Below the pieces are notes generated by a model. That model was given only the letters and a program-made list of their open reading frames with translations. It was not told the DNA's origin and did no database searches. Shown in pieces: positions 23,501 through 35,005 of a DNA stretch of 57,250 nucleotides. A program made the position numbers and the translations under genes. Position 1 is the first letter of the stretch, and the number at the start of each line of letters is the position of its first letter. The stretch is from Echinostoma caproni (taxonomy: Eukaryota > Platyhelminthes > Trematoda > Plagiorchiida > Echinostomatidae): NCBI GenBank assembly GCA_900618425.1, contig UZAN01041564.1, forward strand, positions 1-57,250. The letters are read 5' to 3'.

Positions 23501-26500
23501 ATTCATGTTAATTGTTTGTAAAGCGTCATACAATAAATGGGGAATTAAATTCATAGTTTGTCTGGACAGGTTACGCGTCTTGGCCATAAACAGATTGTAA
23601 TAAGAATACAAATAAAATGATTCTCTTAAAATGAGCTTCAACAAATGAATTAAATTGAGTGTGATTAGTAATACATTACTTTTATTTCGGTTACAACTAC
23701 ACGTAGTTTGTGGTAAACTCACGAGAAAAACGGGATGGGATAAATTGAGAACGCTTTGCTTTCTTGACCACAAATGTGAGCAAAGTGATAAACATATTAC
23801 ACATACTGCCAACAAAGACTGCGAATATCTTTTGGTGAATGGGAATAAAATGGTTTTTAATAGGTTACCAAGGCAGTTACTTTTGTTCTACTTTTCGGAC
23901 TTCGACAGTGTGTTAGAACATTTTGAGCAGCATAACTTTCGCTAATCGTCTTTCGTTGACGATGTAAATGACATCTGTTTATATCCATTTGCCGTTCAGA
24001 TTTTTTTAAATTTCCATAGAAATGAGATAGTTCAGACAGACCAATATCAGGATCTTTTAAAGAATCCTGAACTTTGGTAAAAATTTAGATGTTGCTTCCG
24101 GCAGGCGTTCGCATTAGTTGTAATTAAGTAATTAAGATACATGTTCTCATCATATTAAAAGAGAAGTCACCTAAATTATTTAGGATTTTTTAGGTTTCGA
24201 AGTTACTTGAATAAACTGCTATTAATTTTTTTGTTTGCACGAGAACACTCATTGGGATAGCTACATCTCAAGTTTCATTCGAACAAAGACTTGTGCTATT
24301 CAGAAAGAGTCATTTGATTTAAATAATGTTATAGCTGAAGGCAATCAAACATATCATACGAGACTGACCCCGCGTGGAGACTAAGAAGTATCATGCAAAG
24401 AAGAATATTAATTTTTACGACGATTTGTATCATCACCAATGTTGAAGAAAAGTTGCCGGTCTGGTAGCGTTATCTATTTATAAGGACTTTTCATCACCCT
24501 ATTTCTGCATAGATGAATAGTTATATCTTACCGAGAAACATCTGATGGAATTTATGTCCTAATTGAGTTCTTGCTCTCCGGGGACTCACATAGCGCAGGG
24601 GAAATGGGCATGGATTTTGATGTCTGCTCATCCAAAGCAACTCTCGTTCCGCTACAGGCAATGAATATTAATTGCACCCTCGGTGACCGTATTTGGTCAA
24701 TATCAGTAGGGTTGGGAAACAGCGGTGAAAATAGCAAAGCATTATTGCATGCATTGCATTCACGAATGGATGCAGTGCAAATGAGGCAAGCACTGTACAC
24801 TGGCAATATAAATGCATTGATAAAACCCACGTCAGCTGAAAAATGCGAATAACCGCCTAATCGTGTTAGACATAACGTTCCGTAGGCATGACGTATTCTT
24901 TTTCTCCGTTATTTTACTGTATATACCTACGTGGTGTGCGCGTTAAAACATACTTACACTTCTTGTTTCACCTCACATTCCTGAAGATGGAAAAATCAAC
25001 AATATGAATTTGGAGAGTAAAAGGAGTAATGTTCGCTGTTTGAAAATGCCTTCCGGTACTGTGGAACCTCATCTGTCGAGGAGAACATCTTCCAATTTGT
25101 ATTGAGGATACCTTGAACGCGTAGTGGCAGCAGTAAAGTACTTTGCACAATGTTTGGTTTGATTCATTTAATTTTTTGAGATGATTATTTCTTGATTCGC
25201 TCACACAGTAAAAAAATTGAATAATGGTTTGGTCTGTACAAAGAGCGGCGAATATAGAATATTCCTTGAGGACCGCGACTTACCGAGCTAGTGGAGAAAT
25301 GTGCATGACAAGTCAAGTGAAATCGGAGTGGGTTTAGTATTAGAAATAACCAGTTCAATGTTTACAACGAACAGCTGTTGACATACAATAACTAAATAAT
25401 CTGGATTTTCTAGAGACCCAATTGCCTTCAATGGATACGTATGAACCCCCGTAGACAATCGTGTGGTCTATGGTCGAATCATGAATGACAAAATAAACGG
25501 AGTGGGGCAAAAATTGAACTTCAGTGACACGGCTAAAATGCATCGCATTTACAACGTAATATGTTTTGTGAGAAGTCCTTGGGTTGCTAAAAGCTTTTAC
25601 CACAAATGAAGAGGGATAAGTTTTTTCATAGTGAATAAAAACAAGCCTGAAAGAAATGGATTGGTTTCGTTATAATTTCTGAAGGCGGTGCTGGTCGAGC
25701 ATAATTGTTTATTGCGGATTTCAGATGGGATATCACCAAGTCGGGATACTTAACACGAAAATCTCATCAGGAACATATCATCGCAGCTCCTGATCACACG
25801 ACGAGAAATGAATGGAGCGGTCGATAGTTATTCTTTGAGATACAGCAATTTGCCCTCGGTGGTCTTTTAAATTTTTGATCGTCGAAAGTGATCACCAACT
25901 ATGTTACCTACTACTCACAAGTGAGCAGTATCTCACAGCAGTTTGAATAACGCAACTGTCCTGGTCAAAAGTGATCACTACAACCCGACGCTCCGTTTCT
26001 CCCTCAAGGACATTATAGGATAACATAATGTTCGCTTTGAGAATAACGTCTAAAATGATATTTTCCGTCCTCTACAGAATGATGAATGCACTAACGATAT
26101 CAGAGAGCTTTCCACAGTCCTTAACGTTATCTGCCCCCGTTGGACCAATGGAAAGCGTTTTACGAGTTTCGTGTACGGTTTACAAATAACTTAGGACATG
26201 TCTTTCGCTCAGTTTATTTTTCTTACGCTTCTGCCAATGTCATTAATTGAATATAATTGTCTGTTTATCGTTTCAGTGTTCATGTCTGGTGTATTTAATC
26301 TAAGCGCCTGAGCACAAAACGGTTGTCTTTGTAATGCGAATATTCCTTTCACATTATTGAACGACAATAGGTTACTCCTATTGGTTAGTCAACTTCATTA
26401 GGGCTCCTCTTTTGGTTATTATCATGAAACATACAAGAAGTAACGTTTTGTTAACCAGGGTAATATATTTCGTAACATTTATAGCTCTCACATATATCCG

Positions 26501-28867
26501 TTTCGAGAAACATGCAGCTGGTAAAACCGTTTGCCCAGTAATATAACAGCTCTCCACTTTCCCGGATAAGTTTTACATAATAATTCACTTATTTTCTATC
26601 AATAGAAGGGGGCGACAACTAGTGAAAATTCATGCGTGCACTGAACATGGTTGGACTCATGGATGACGTAGGAAACAGGGAAAGATGAAATTGCATTTCG
26701 ACGAGGTTACTTTTGTGAACGAATGACCAGCAGTGTTATAAGACGCCTTTACAACCATTAGCCTGTTAAATGTAATGAATCAAAAGTTCTCTATTGAACC
26801 AAAAATTTCCCACCTGTCTCGACCTTTATGAAAGAGAACTAAGACCGGTGGAGTCTCCGAGAGTGGCCAAACTGGTGTTATTTGGAACAGCGACGTGAAA
26901 TCTCACCGAGAAACAGTGGGTTAGACGAGAAACGCAATTTTTAATCTAAAATAAATTATGTTACTGCAATATTCATACAGTTTCCCTCAAGAGAGTTATA
27001 TTTGAAAACATCAAATTGTTAGAATAATATCCAAAGTACGTTTCCCACTCAATCCAGTTTTACTTCAAGGGGCGTTCTGAACAACTCTGAATATCAATCA
27101 AAGGTACCTAAACTGTCGCTGACATGTGTATGCTGGAATTGGAAGAAAACGGGGCAATAATTAATGCGTGTTCTTACTTGGTAAGAGGGGCGTAAACGTT
27201 TTCAAAACGCTTATGATGCGATGTCCTGAAGTCTCTGTCTAACCAAGCTCATTGATAAGGGACAAAAATCACGATGGGGCTACGGGATTCTCATGTGGTT
27301 GAGTTGTTTAGAATGATCACTGTGCTCGGTAAGTTTGAAAAACGTGCACGTATGTCATGTGCTATTCTGTGCAACCTAGGCTCTTCCATCCGAGAAGTAC
27401 CAGTAGAACGACGACTGTGATCGTTGATCGCTTGATCATGAGCTCAAAGCTGGAATATATATTTATATGAATTCCACCAACTGGCATGCATATTGTCTGA
27501 TGTGTGGAAGAATTTATCTACCGAAATCCAGCAGAAAACCTCCCAAATCTAAACATCATTTGTTCGTGCAGATTTTGATACATATTGTTTCTATAAATAT
27601 AAGTTTTCAGCAAAGCAGTCTTTGCCCTCTGAAGTTTGTCACTGTATTGGCTTGTCACCAGTTGGAAGTGAAAGATACCTCATATGCACAAAACTACGGT
27701 ACATTAGTGTTACACCGATTGGTATGCCATTTGTTTTCTTGAATGATCTAGGTCACCTGAGCCCTTCGAGCAAAAACGTATAATATGCATGCATACCCTG
27801 CAACAAACACAACAAACTGTGACGTCGATCACTCTAAAACGCAGTGGTAATTATCTATGCTGTCAAAGTGAGAATACCTAAATAATTTCAGATGTAAGAT
27901 AATGGTTTCATAAAATTTGTGAGGATTAACTGTCCAATTTTAGGAAAAACGAGCGGAGATCGCTTTCGACTGTCAAAAAATGAACTCCCTTCAATTATGC
28001 ATGCTATGAAACAGAATCATCATAAAGGCATCAGCTGGATTACGTTTATTTTTGGTACGATAAAAACTACACTAAAATCTCTGAATTCTTTGAGTCCTAC
28101 ACTTCGCGTTGTTCTTTGGCGATTGACATAACCTGCCGATCAGATTTGGAATGCCCCACTGACAGTAGTTAGTAAGTAAAGTGAATTGTTTGCCTTAGTG
28201 TTTTGTGAATAACGTTTCAAACGCTGCAGCTAACTGGATCCAACCTAGTGCTAATAAAACCTGACTGGAGATACATCAGCTTAGCTCTGTCAACATAACG
28301 CTTTCCTACAGCAACTGATCAGAGACAGAAGAGAGACTGGTGGCAGCAAAAGGAATCAGTCAGTGCATCCATCGATTCAACAGTCTACGTATGTGATATG
28401 ATCTTGAGACAATTCCAAAAAAACAATGCTGCCATCATCACTGCAAGTACAGTGATAAATAATGTGGAAGGTACGTATTTTAAACCTATTTATTTGTAAA
28501 CAGAAAAAAGTTCGGCTTCAAGTTTTACCTCATAGCATCGAATAAAATATTTGTAAATGAGATTATTTTGCAAATATACTTATTTATTTGAGTAGGAGGT
28601 CTTCTAAAGCTGTAAAATCTTCATAAAACGCTATCGGTCCGGATATTAGAACAGTCAGCGGTGTATGAATCAATTACAGATGTCAAACAGAAATTCAGCA
28701 AAGTCAAAACATGAGCATCCAACGCGGATACTTAGTCATTGATTCACAAACTTCATGTTCACGTTTCATGTCTAATCGGGAATCTCTCAAAGTTTTAGAA
28801 TTTTTCGAATTCGTGTAACTGCTATCATACGTTTATTATTCTTTTATTTGCTCTACGTTCTTTTCAG

Positions 28868-29612
28868 TGTGTCGCTCTTCTGTCGATATCCTGCATTATC
28901 TTGTCCATACTGGCTTATTGTTTGGACACGGCCCCCACATTACTCACTCCGACATTATACACTCACATGCATGCAATGGATCGTTGGAATAACTCGAATC
29001 AACATGTAAAACTGCAGTCTTTCGACCCTGAACAAACGCCCAATTTGGATCATGTAAAAATGAACAATCGAACGTTGTACAACGGAGACCTGTCAATCAC
29101 TCGTGACAACAGACAGCACAAAAACATGATATTCATTTATATTGAATCCATCTGTAACTTGTGGTTCACCATAGAACTTTTGATACGCTTTACCGTGGCG
29201 ATGGATCAGTGCGCATTCATTCGTGATCCAATCAATGTGATTGATATTGCCGCCTTGTTAAGTTTCTACACCGAGGTTTGTTTGTATAAACTACACGCTG
29301 CGGATTTGCCTGCCTCTCCGCTCGTGGATTTTTTTAGTATCGTTCGTGTGATGCGATTATTCAAATTAACTCGACACATTTCCGGATTGAAAATTCTCAT
29401 TTTAACATTCAAGGCCAGTGCAAAAGAATTCTCTCTGCTCATATTTTTCTTGGGAGTATTTATTGTGCTTTTTGCCGCATTAATCTACTATGCCGAACGA
29501 CTGAGCACTAATCCGCAAAACGACTTTACATCCATTCCCATCGGTCTGTGGTGGGCAATTGCGACAATGACAACTGTGGGATATGGTGATATGGTGCCTA
29601 AGTCTTATGCAG
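28868..29612 (+). CDS. Shaw: Shaw K+ channel coding exon 3: S1 to selectivity filter
   Basis: Encodes residues 170-417 and the first base of Gly418. S1 is about 170-188. The extracellular S1-S2 loop (189-255) has sequons at Asn210 and Asn236. S2 (about 256-279) carries Glu262, Phe269 and Glu272, the charge-transfer set; S3 (about 290-308) carries Asp295. S4 (about 324-342) has only Arg329, Arg332, Lys335 and Arg338; the two outer positions are Asp323 and Ser326. S5 (about 357-377) ends in IYYAER. The pore loop reads SIPIGLWWAIATMTTVGYGD, with the K+ filter at 405-410. The acceptor is CTTTTCAG/TGTGTC, and the first codon gives CVALLSIS, continuing S1. The donor is GCAG/GTGAGA in phase 1. No break or missing key residue is seen. 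Confidence 0.97.
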
Positions 29613-29949
29613 GTGAGAAAAACTGATTTCAACATGTCTTGTCTGCTACCGTTGTTGGAATATTTTAGTTTTTATATTCGGATATCATCTAGTATCATAG
29701 TTGTATGCGTGTTGTAACACTGTTTTAAACGATCAAAGTCCTTTTTGAATGTATTATGTGACGCACAAAGAAGCGAAGGATAAGGTTCAATTTCATGGCC
29801 CTTTTTCTCATATGTAGACGTCTTTGCGTATCTTTCAGAACGCAGGCACGTAGTAGGCAGAATATAAAAATGCTTGCTGTTGTGTTCCCTTTAGGTATAT
29901 AAATAAACATGCGGTCAATTAGTCATTACGTTTATTGTAATAGGCACAC

Positions 29950-30171
29950 ATGCAGCCGGTTCGTAGGCCAGTGAGAAAACAGGACCGGGCAACAGGTAGG
30001 CAGCAGGCGGGTCGGTTAACCAACGGCTCAAGGGTCACACGAAATCCGAACGCGGTCAAGCAGCCAACGAATGAATCAACGTGGACAGTTCAATACCAAC
30101 ACCAGATTGGCTGGAGCCGATCAATAATTAACTACAATCAATCCTCATGGTGTGGATTCGTGCATGTGTGA
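29950..30171 (+). other. GC-richer patch with a short Arg/Gln-rich open frame
   Basis: A 73-codon frame starting MQPVRRPVRKQDRATGRQQ, about 340 bp into intron 3, in a locally GC-rich stretch. An acceptor-like TAATAG precedes it. No known domain is seen. The repetitive AGGTAGGCAGCAGGCGGG composition suggests low-complexity DNA rather than a selected exon. Confidence 0.12.
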
Positions 30172-32131
30172 TAGCAGACAGCCACGGGTCACAGGCATGC
30201 ACGTTAAACGTATCAGTCAGTTGTAGGCCACAGCAAACGTTTTCCGCTATGTGTCAACCGGTATTTAACTACATGTAACGAATGTCAAACTTTGCTAGTG
30301 CTTACCCACGTCGATTCCAATATTTTCGATGTGATGGTCCAATTTTGTTGCTAAGGCTCAATGTGATTGTGTAGTAGTTGTGTGTGTAGTTGTAGTGGGA
30401 GGGGAATATGTTAAGCAACAAGCCTCTGTACGCGTAATTTAAGGAACATTGCTCCGTAGCAAACTACGAGCGCACTTGATGTGGACCTAGAAACACCTTC
30501 ACACTCCAACGTAGTATTATATGATTACGCATATAGGTAAGTACTGTTCTATGTGATGAACATAGAGTAAAACACAAAGATCACCAGGAAAAAGACCACT
30601 CGATCAAAGATATCAGTATCGGGTAATCCCTAGTGGTTACAAATTGAAAAAAAAATGTAGAGATAGATGGTGTTCGATGCAGCTTTTATTGTTACTTCCA
30701 GGCGTCTCACTAGGACCTTTAGTACATCCACGTTGTCTTCAAACGGATGAATAATGACTACATCCCGTAATTTGAGTATTTTAGTACCTGATTACAATCA
30801 AAAAGAAAAATTATAATAGCATAATTATGAATTATGAATGGCTGTTCACTAAACTTGGTAGTGATTATTTTGGCACCACTATTTTCGTCATCGAGAGAAC
30901 AGCATGCACAGATACCGGGTAGTTGTTTTCACTATCAACCGGAAATAATAAATAACGGTGTGTTTAGGATTCCTTACCACCAATGCTATTATACACATCA
31001 GCATAATGAACATTAAAACGAGTTAACCCCACGGTCACGACGATCTGCTTGACCAGTGAGGGCAGTTGGCCACCCATACCTGCCATCCGGACAGACAAAA
31101 CTAATTTACTAAGAAGAAATTTATGGTATCTAATCAGATGGAAGCATGGGTATATTGCATCATGGTTTTTTCGTAGTGATGAAGTTCAAACCACGGACAC
31201 AGTTCGATGGAGTATGATTGGAAGAACAACGAATAGCACTTGGTTTTCATTTGAAGACAATCAAATATGTGTTATAATATGTTGCAGATCAAACTGCATT
31301 ATATTCACCGTGTTGCCGCTGGAATGTACATAAATAGGTTATCAACACATTTCTGTAGGTTTCGGGGCGTGTAACATTATGTACCCCCAATAAAACAGAA
31401 AATATTTGTTCCACTGTTATTTACAACAAAATTGTACACATTTTGATTACCTAGGGGATAAGAATGTCCCTGCTACTATTCTGCGTCGTAGCAGGTAGAT
31501 CGCTAATGACGAAATTTAAGTAGTTTTTAAAGTCATACAGGATAAAGATTGTAAAGTTTATTGTAAGTTCTGTTTTAACTTGATTCAATTTGTTACTTGA
31601 AATAATCGCATTATAAAAATGCAATTTAAAGCCATCAGTTTGTCGTTATTCAGCCACCAAATCTCTCCCGGAATTGATAGAATCTCATTCCGAATTCGAG
31701 AGTTTTACAACTGAACAAACACTCATTTCTTAAATGTGTCGTTAGCACTTGTCTTTGCTTTCGACTAATTAATAGTTTGATTAAGACAGTGATCGTTAAC
31801 CAGAGTATTCAGACATTCCGGTCGATTGAACAGAATTAATTTTTCAAATGGTAAAATTCTTCACTACGAACCATTTTAAATATAAAAATCGATTCATTCT
31901 TCGATCGTTTTTGTTAATATACAATGGAAATAAAGGTAACTTCGTGTTTAGTATTTTACCGAAGCAAATAGACAATTTTAATCATCAATTTAATAACCAG
32001 TATTCCCCTGAAATTGCATGCTACCTGTGCAGTTAATTGATAATTTTGCAAGATAGTTCCTCAGGGAATAAATTTTGGATGGATGGTGAAATTGTGTGAC
32101 TGGATAGCTGCAGTCTTTCTTTCGTCATGTT

Positions 32132-32308
32132 TTCTCATTTTACTTCTTTTGATTGAGTATAATGATTCAACTTTTCCAAAGGGGGAAACCGGCAATCCAA
32201 GAGCTGCCATGCAACACAAAAGGTGGAAGTTGGTCGATGGTAGTGGGATTCAAACACGTTCTCCGGAACGATAATGCGGTGATCATTACCACGGTGAAGC
32301 CATCACCT
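32132..32308 (-). mobile_element. tRNA-derived SINE-like copy 2
   Basis: On the - strand: a tRNA-like head with CCGGAGAACGTGTTTGAATC (B box GTTTGAATCCCAC at + 32243-32255), then CCTTTTGTGTTGCATGGCAG and CTCTTGGATTG, and a tail containing AAGAAGTAAAATGAG. The head-to-body order and wording match the copies at 33.8 and 55.4 kb. The open frame at 32083-32274 on the + strand is just this element read backwards. Ends are approximate and no target-site duplication was established. Confidence 0.65.
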
Positions 32309-33725
32309 AGGTAGCTACACACACCTGAATACTACATTGGTCGGTAGGACCGAGTGTTCACAAAGCATTTATGCGCAGCATACTCTCTTGTCTCCAAACA
32401 ATGCCACATTTTGTATGAATTGATTTATGAGGGTGTGACTTTTACCGATGGGATATATTTACCACGGAGCAGGATAAACATCTTATCGAGTGTTCTAGGT
32501 TTCGGCTTGGTTTAGTGATTAAGCTGTCCACACAGTGAAAGGAACATTCATGTGCACTACTTGTTTCGTGAGGAATTATTTATTTAATTTTGAATATGCC
32601 AGAACACATTACATTTATCAGTTTCATTTTAACTAAGAATCTTAAAACTTTCCAAGAATGTCCGGCCGGAAGTTCTCTTGATCGTTCTTAAATGGGCGTC
32701 ATCCGAGTTGAATGCAGGACGTTTGCGCATGTTATTACAGAGGATCTAATGTGTAAGGTAATACTGTTTTCACAGTTGCCCTCATGGTAATTTGTTGGCG
32801 TTGATCAGTCTGCACTAACTGAGACTGATGGTCATCCTGTTGAAGAAATCAGGAGGGTTATCGTCTCCTTTGTTGATTCATTCAAAGGGATCCCTTTCAT
32901 AAAATTGCTGTAGCGCGCCGTAGATGACTGTTTCTAAAGCCAATCAGCATATGTGAAGGGGTTTTCTGCGCAAAATGTGATTGTTGAGATCATTAGTCCT
33001 AAGACTTGCGCAGTGCGTCCCACGCTGCGGATCATTCCCTATCCGTTCCGGTAATTTTCATTTTCGGTGAATCTCCAAAATCTGATAGAGATATTTCTAC
33101 GCGAAATCATTTGTCATCGACCTAATCGTCCGTAAATCAGATAAAAAGTGAAAGTAATACCAATGGAACTTAAAATATTTATGTCTTTTGCCAAAAAGTA
33201 TTAGGCTTTACTTCCGGAAAACAGTTGCAGTTATGTATTGATCGCCTTGTGATAAATTCGATTGGTGTTGTTTCCTGTACATTTGAGTTTAAAAAGCAGT
33301 AAACAAAAAAAAACAAGCTAATAAAAGCATTTTATTCATTTCTAAATTCAAATATGACAAGTTCTAGTTTATTTGAATTTCACGTTTCGCATCGTTCTTG
33401 CACTGAGCATAATACTAGAGAATTCTATTCAAACATGAAGGACATCTAAGGAAGCAACAATTGTGACGACTGGTGTAACCCCGTAAACTGTCCGCTTGGT
33501 TCGCGAGTAAACATTGTAAACGGTAAAGAGTTTTGTGACCGTACCCCTCCTGATTTTCAACAATCCTAAATTTTAACTTTATTCTGATTGGATATTTAAC
33601 CAGGAGAATGAAACAATTAGACGTTTGGGTACAACTACTGTTACGGTAATTTAATAAATAAAGCGAAAACGTTCATCACGAAGATAGATATATTTTCTCA
33701 TCTCCGTTGCAACTTACAAGGTAGT

Positions 33726-33888
33726 TGTCCGGTGGTAACATTACAAACTTATAACACCGGAGAACGTATATTTGAGTCCCACCACAACCCTCGAACTTTG
33801 TCCATTATGTGTGCTGTCTAACAGCCATGTGATTGGCCGCTTTCATTTAGCTGAAATATGTTTTGTTGTATATTAAGTAACAAGAAGT
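33726..33888 (+). mobile_element. tRNA-derived SINE-like copy 3
   Basis: The head shows CACCGGAGAACGTATATTTG followed by AGTCCCACCAC (B box about 33771-33781). The body has TTTGTCCATTATGTGTGCTG, CAGCCATGTGATTGGCC and an AAGTAACAAGAAGTGA tail. CCGGAGAACGT is shared exactly with copy 2, 1.4 kb away in the opposite orientation, so the two form an imperfect inverted pair in intron 3. Confidence 0.6.
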
Positions 33889-34573
33889 GAATTGACGAAC
33901 GAAAAAAATATTGAGATCACCTGATTTTGTGTTTCGTAAGCTGAGAAAGAACAATCTATTTCGTTTAAAAAGGACAGGAAATGAGTAATGACAGAGATAT
34001 GTACTATCTAACATGCACTTGAGCGCATTATTTCATGAAAAAAACTCTCGTTCTAAACAGCCGATTGAATTTGAGCCATGTCTACTCATTGCCTAGGATG
34101 AGGGAGAACGTCATGCTAATTTTGACCAAAATAACCCCCAAATCGTTATATGCTATGTTCACCATACGTTGGTCATCCTAACCGCTTGGTGCTATTCTTT
34201 TACCATGAGTCAAATTCCTTGTGTACTTTGAACTACTAAGCGTATACAAAGGCATTGCCCAAGTTATTTGTCTCAATGTACACTGAAGTGAAACGAAGTA
34301 CGCATCTCGTATTTGCATCTACGCTATACTTTACTGACGCGCTTTGTTCCCCGATAGTAGAAGAGAACATTTTTCGATGTTGTTTTATCCCGCAGTACCT
34401 GTTTTCATGAGAAGAAATTATGCAGTTGCATTACCTATAAATAACGAAGGAAGAAAATCTTTATGTTGAGAATAAAGTTTTACGTATCGTACACTTTCGC
34501 ACCATTTCACTGGACTGTTAGACCTTGTTCCCATAACTGGATCAGCATTATTTTTCCTCTATCGGTTTCCTAG

Positions 34574-34876
34574 GTATGATCGTTGGTGCCATGTGCGCGG
34601 TTACCGGAGTGTTGACAATTTCACTACCCGTTCCAGTCATTGTTTCGAATTTCTCCATGTTCTACTCACACACATTAGCACGTTCTAAACTGCCGAAAAA
34701 GCGGAGACGCATTCTTCCAGTCGAAGCCATTCGTCCAAAACACAAATCCGGATTTGCCAGTCACGTACGTCGCGGTACTGATGGACCAGGCTTGAATAGT
34801 TTGACCAAAAGTATGGTGCCTTCTGTGGCGGTCAATTTAAAGACAGCTCAGGCGCTCGCTGGAGCCCGGTTTCGAG
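34574..34876 (+). CDS. Shaw: Shaw K+ channel coding exon 4: S6 and proximal tail
   Basis: Completes Gly418 and encodes residues 419-518 plus the first base of Gly519. S6 begins [17 protein letters not shown] and carries the gate motif PVPVIVSNF (436-444), whose PVP kink is the Kv activation gate. The proximal tail starts with [14 protein letters not shown], a basic motif just after S6 that is strongly conserved in Shaw channels. The remainder (about 470-518) looks disordered and Ser/Lys-rich. The acceptor is TTTCCTAG/GTATGATC; the donor is CGAG/GTGGGT, phase 1, which fits exon 5. Without splicing, the frame runs only six codons further (GGFLQ, stop), giving a possible shorter isoform. Confidence 0.96.
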
Positions 34877-34893
34877 GTGGGTTTCTGCAGTAA
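34877..34893 (+). CDS. Possible read-through C-terminus (alternative last exon)
   Basis: Unspliced reading past the exon 4 donor continues in frame and stops with TAA at 34891-34893, replacing exons 5-6 with a short tail ending RFRGGFLQ. An AATAAA hexamer lies about 107 bp further on at 35000-35005. A channel ending here keeps the T1 domain, all six membrane segments and the gate, so it could work. The isoform is inference; it needs transcript evidence. Confidence 0.3.
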
Positions 34894-34999
34894 CATTCTA
34901 TCTCAGGTGTTACAACTTTTCATCAAGGAAATATAATTTAATTTTAGTACAATACCTTGTATATCGGATAAAAAATATAGCATGATTCTTTCAGCATTC

Positions 35000-35005
35000 A
35001 ATAAA
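35000..35005 (+). terminator. AATAAA polyadenylation hexamer candidate (short isoform)
   Basis: Canonical hexamer about 107 bp downstream of the in-frame stop reached by reading through the exon 4 donor. Such hexamers are common by chance in AT-rich DNA; its position after an in-frame stop is the only reason to list it. Confidence 0.25.

Larger units (their letters stand above)
17781..28867 (+). other. Intron 2 of Shaw (11.1 kb)
   Basis: GTGAGT donor, CTTTTCAG acceptor. It contains the coding-like island at 18210-18366, a hairpin at 20517-20543 and a single N at 22383. Between 24.55 and 24.85 kb both strands are open for about 93 codons over the same bases, without recognisable domains. The rest appears to be unique AT-rich sequence with no gene that I can support. 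Confidence 0.9.
29613..34573 (+). other. Intron 3 of Shaw (5.0 kb)
   Basis: GTGAGA donor, TTTCCTAG acceptor; it splits the Gly418 codon between the pore and S6. It holds two SINE-like copies in opposite orientation (32132-32308 and 33726-33888) and a GC-richer patch at about 29950-30060 giving a 73-codon basic open frame. Read-through from exon 3 stops after four codons (GEKN), giving a channel without S6. The rest shows no recognisable feature. Confidence 0.9.
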
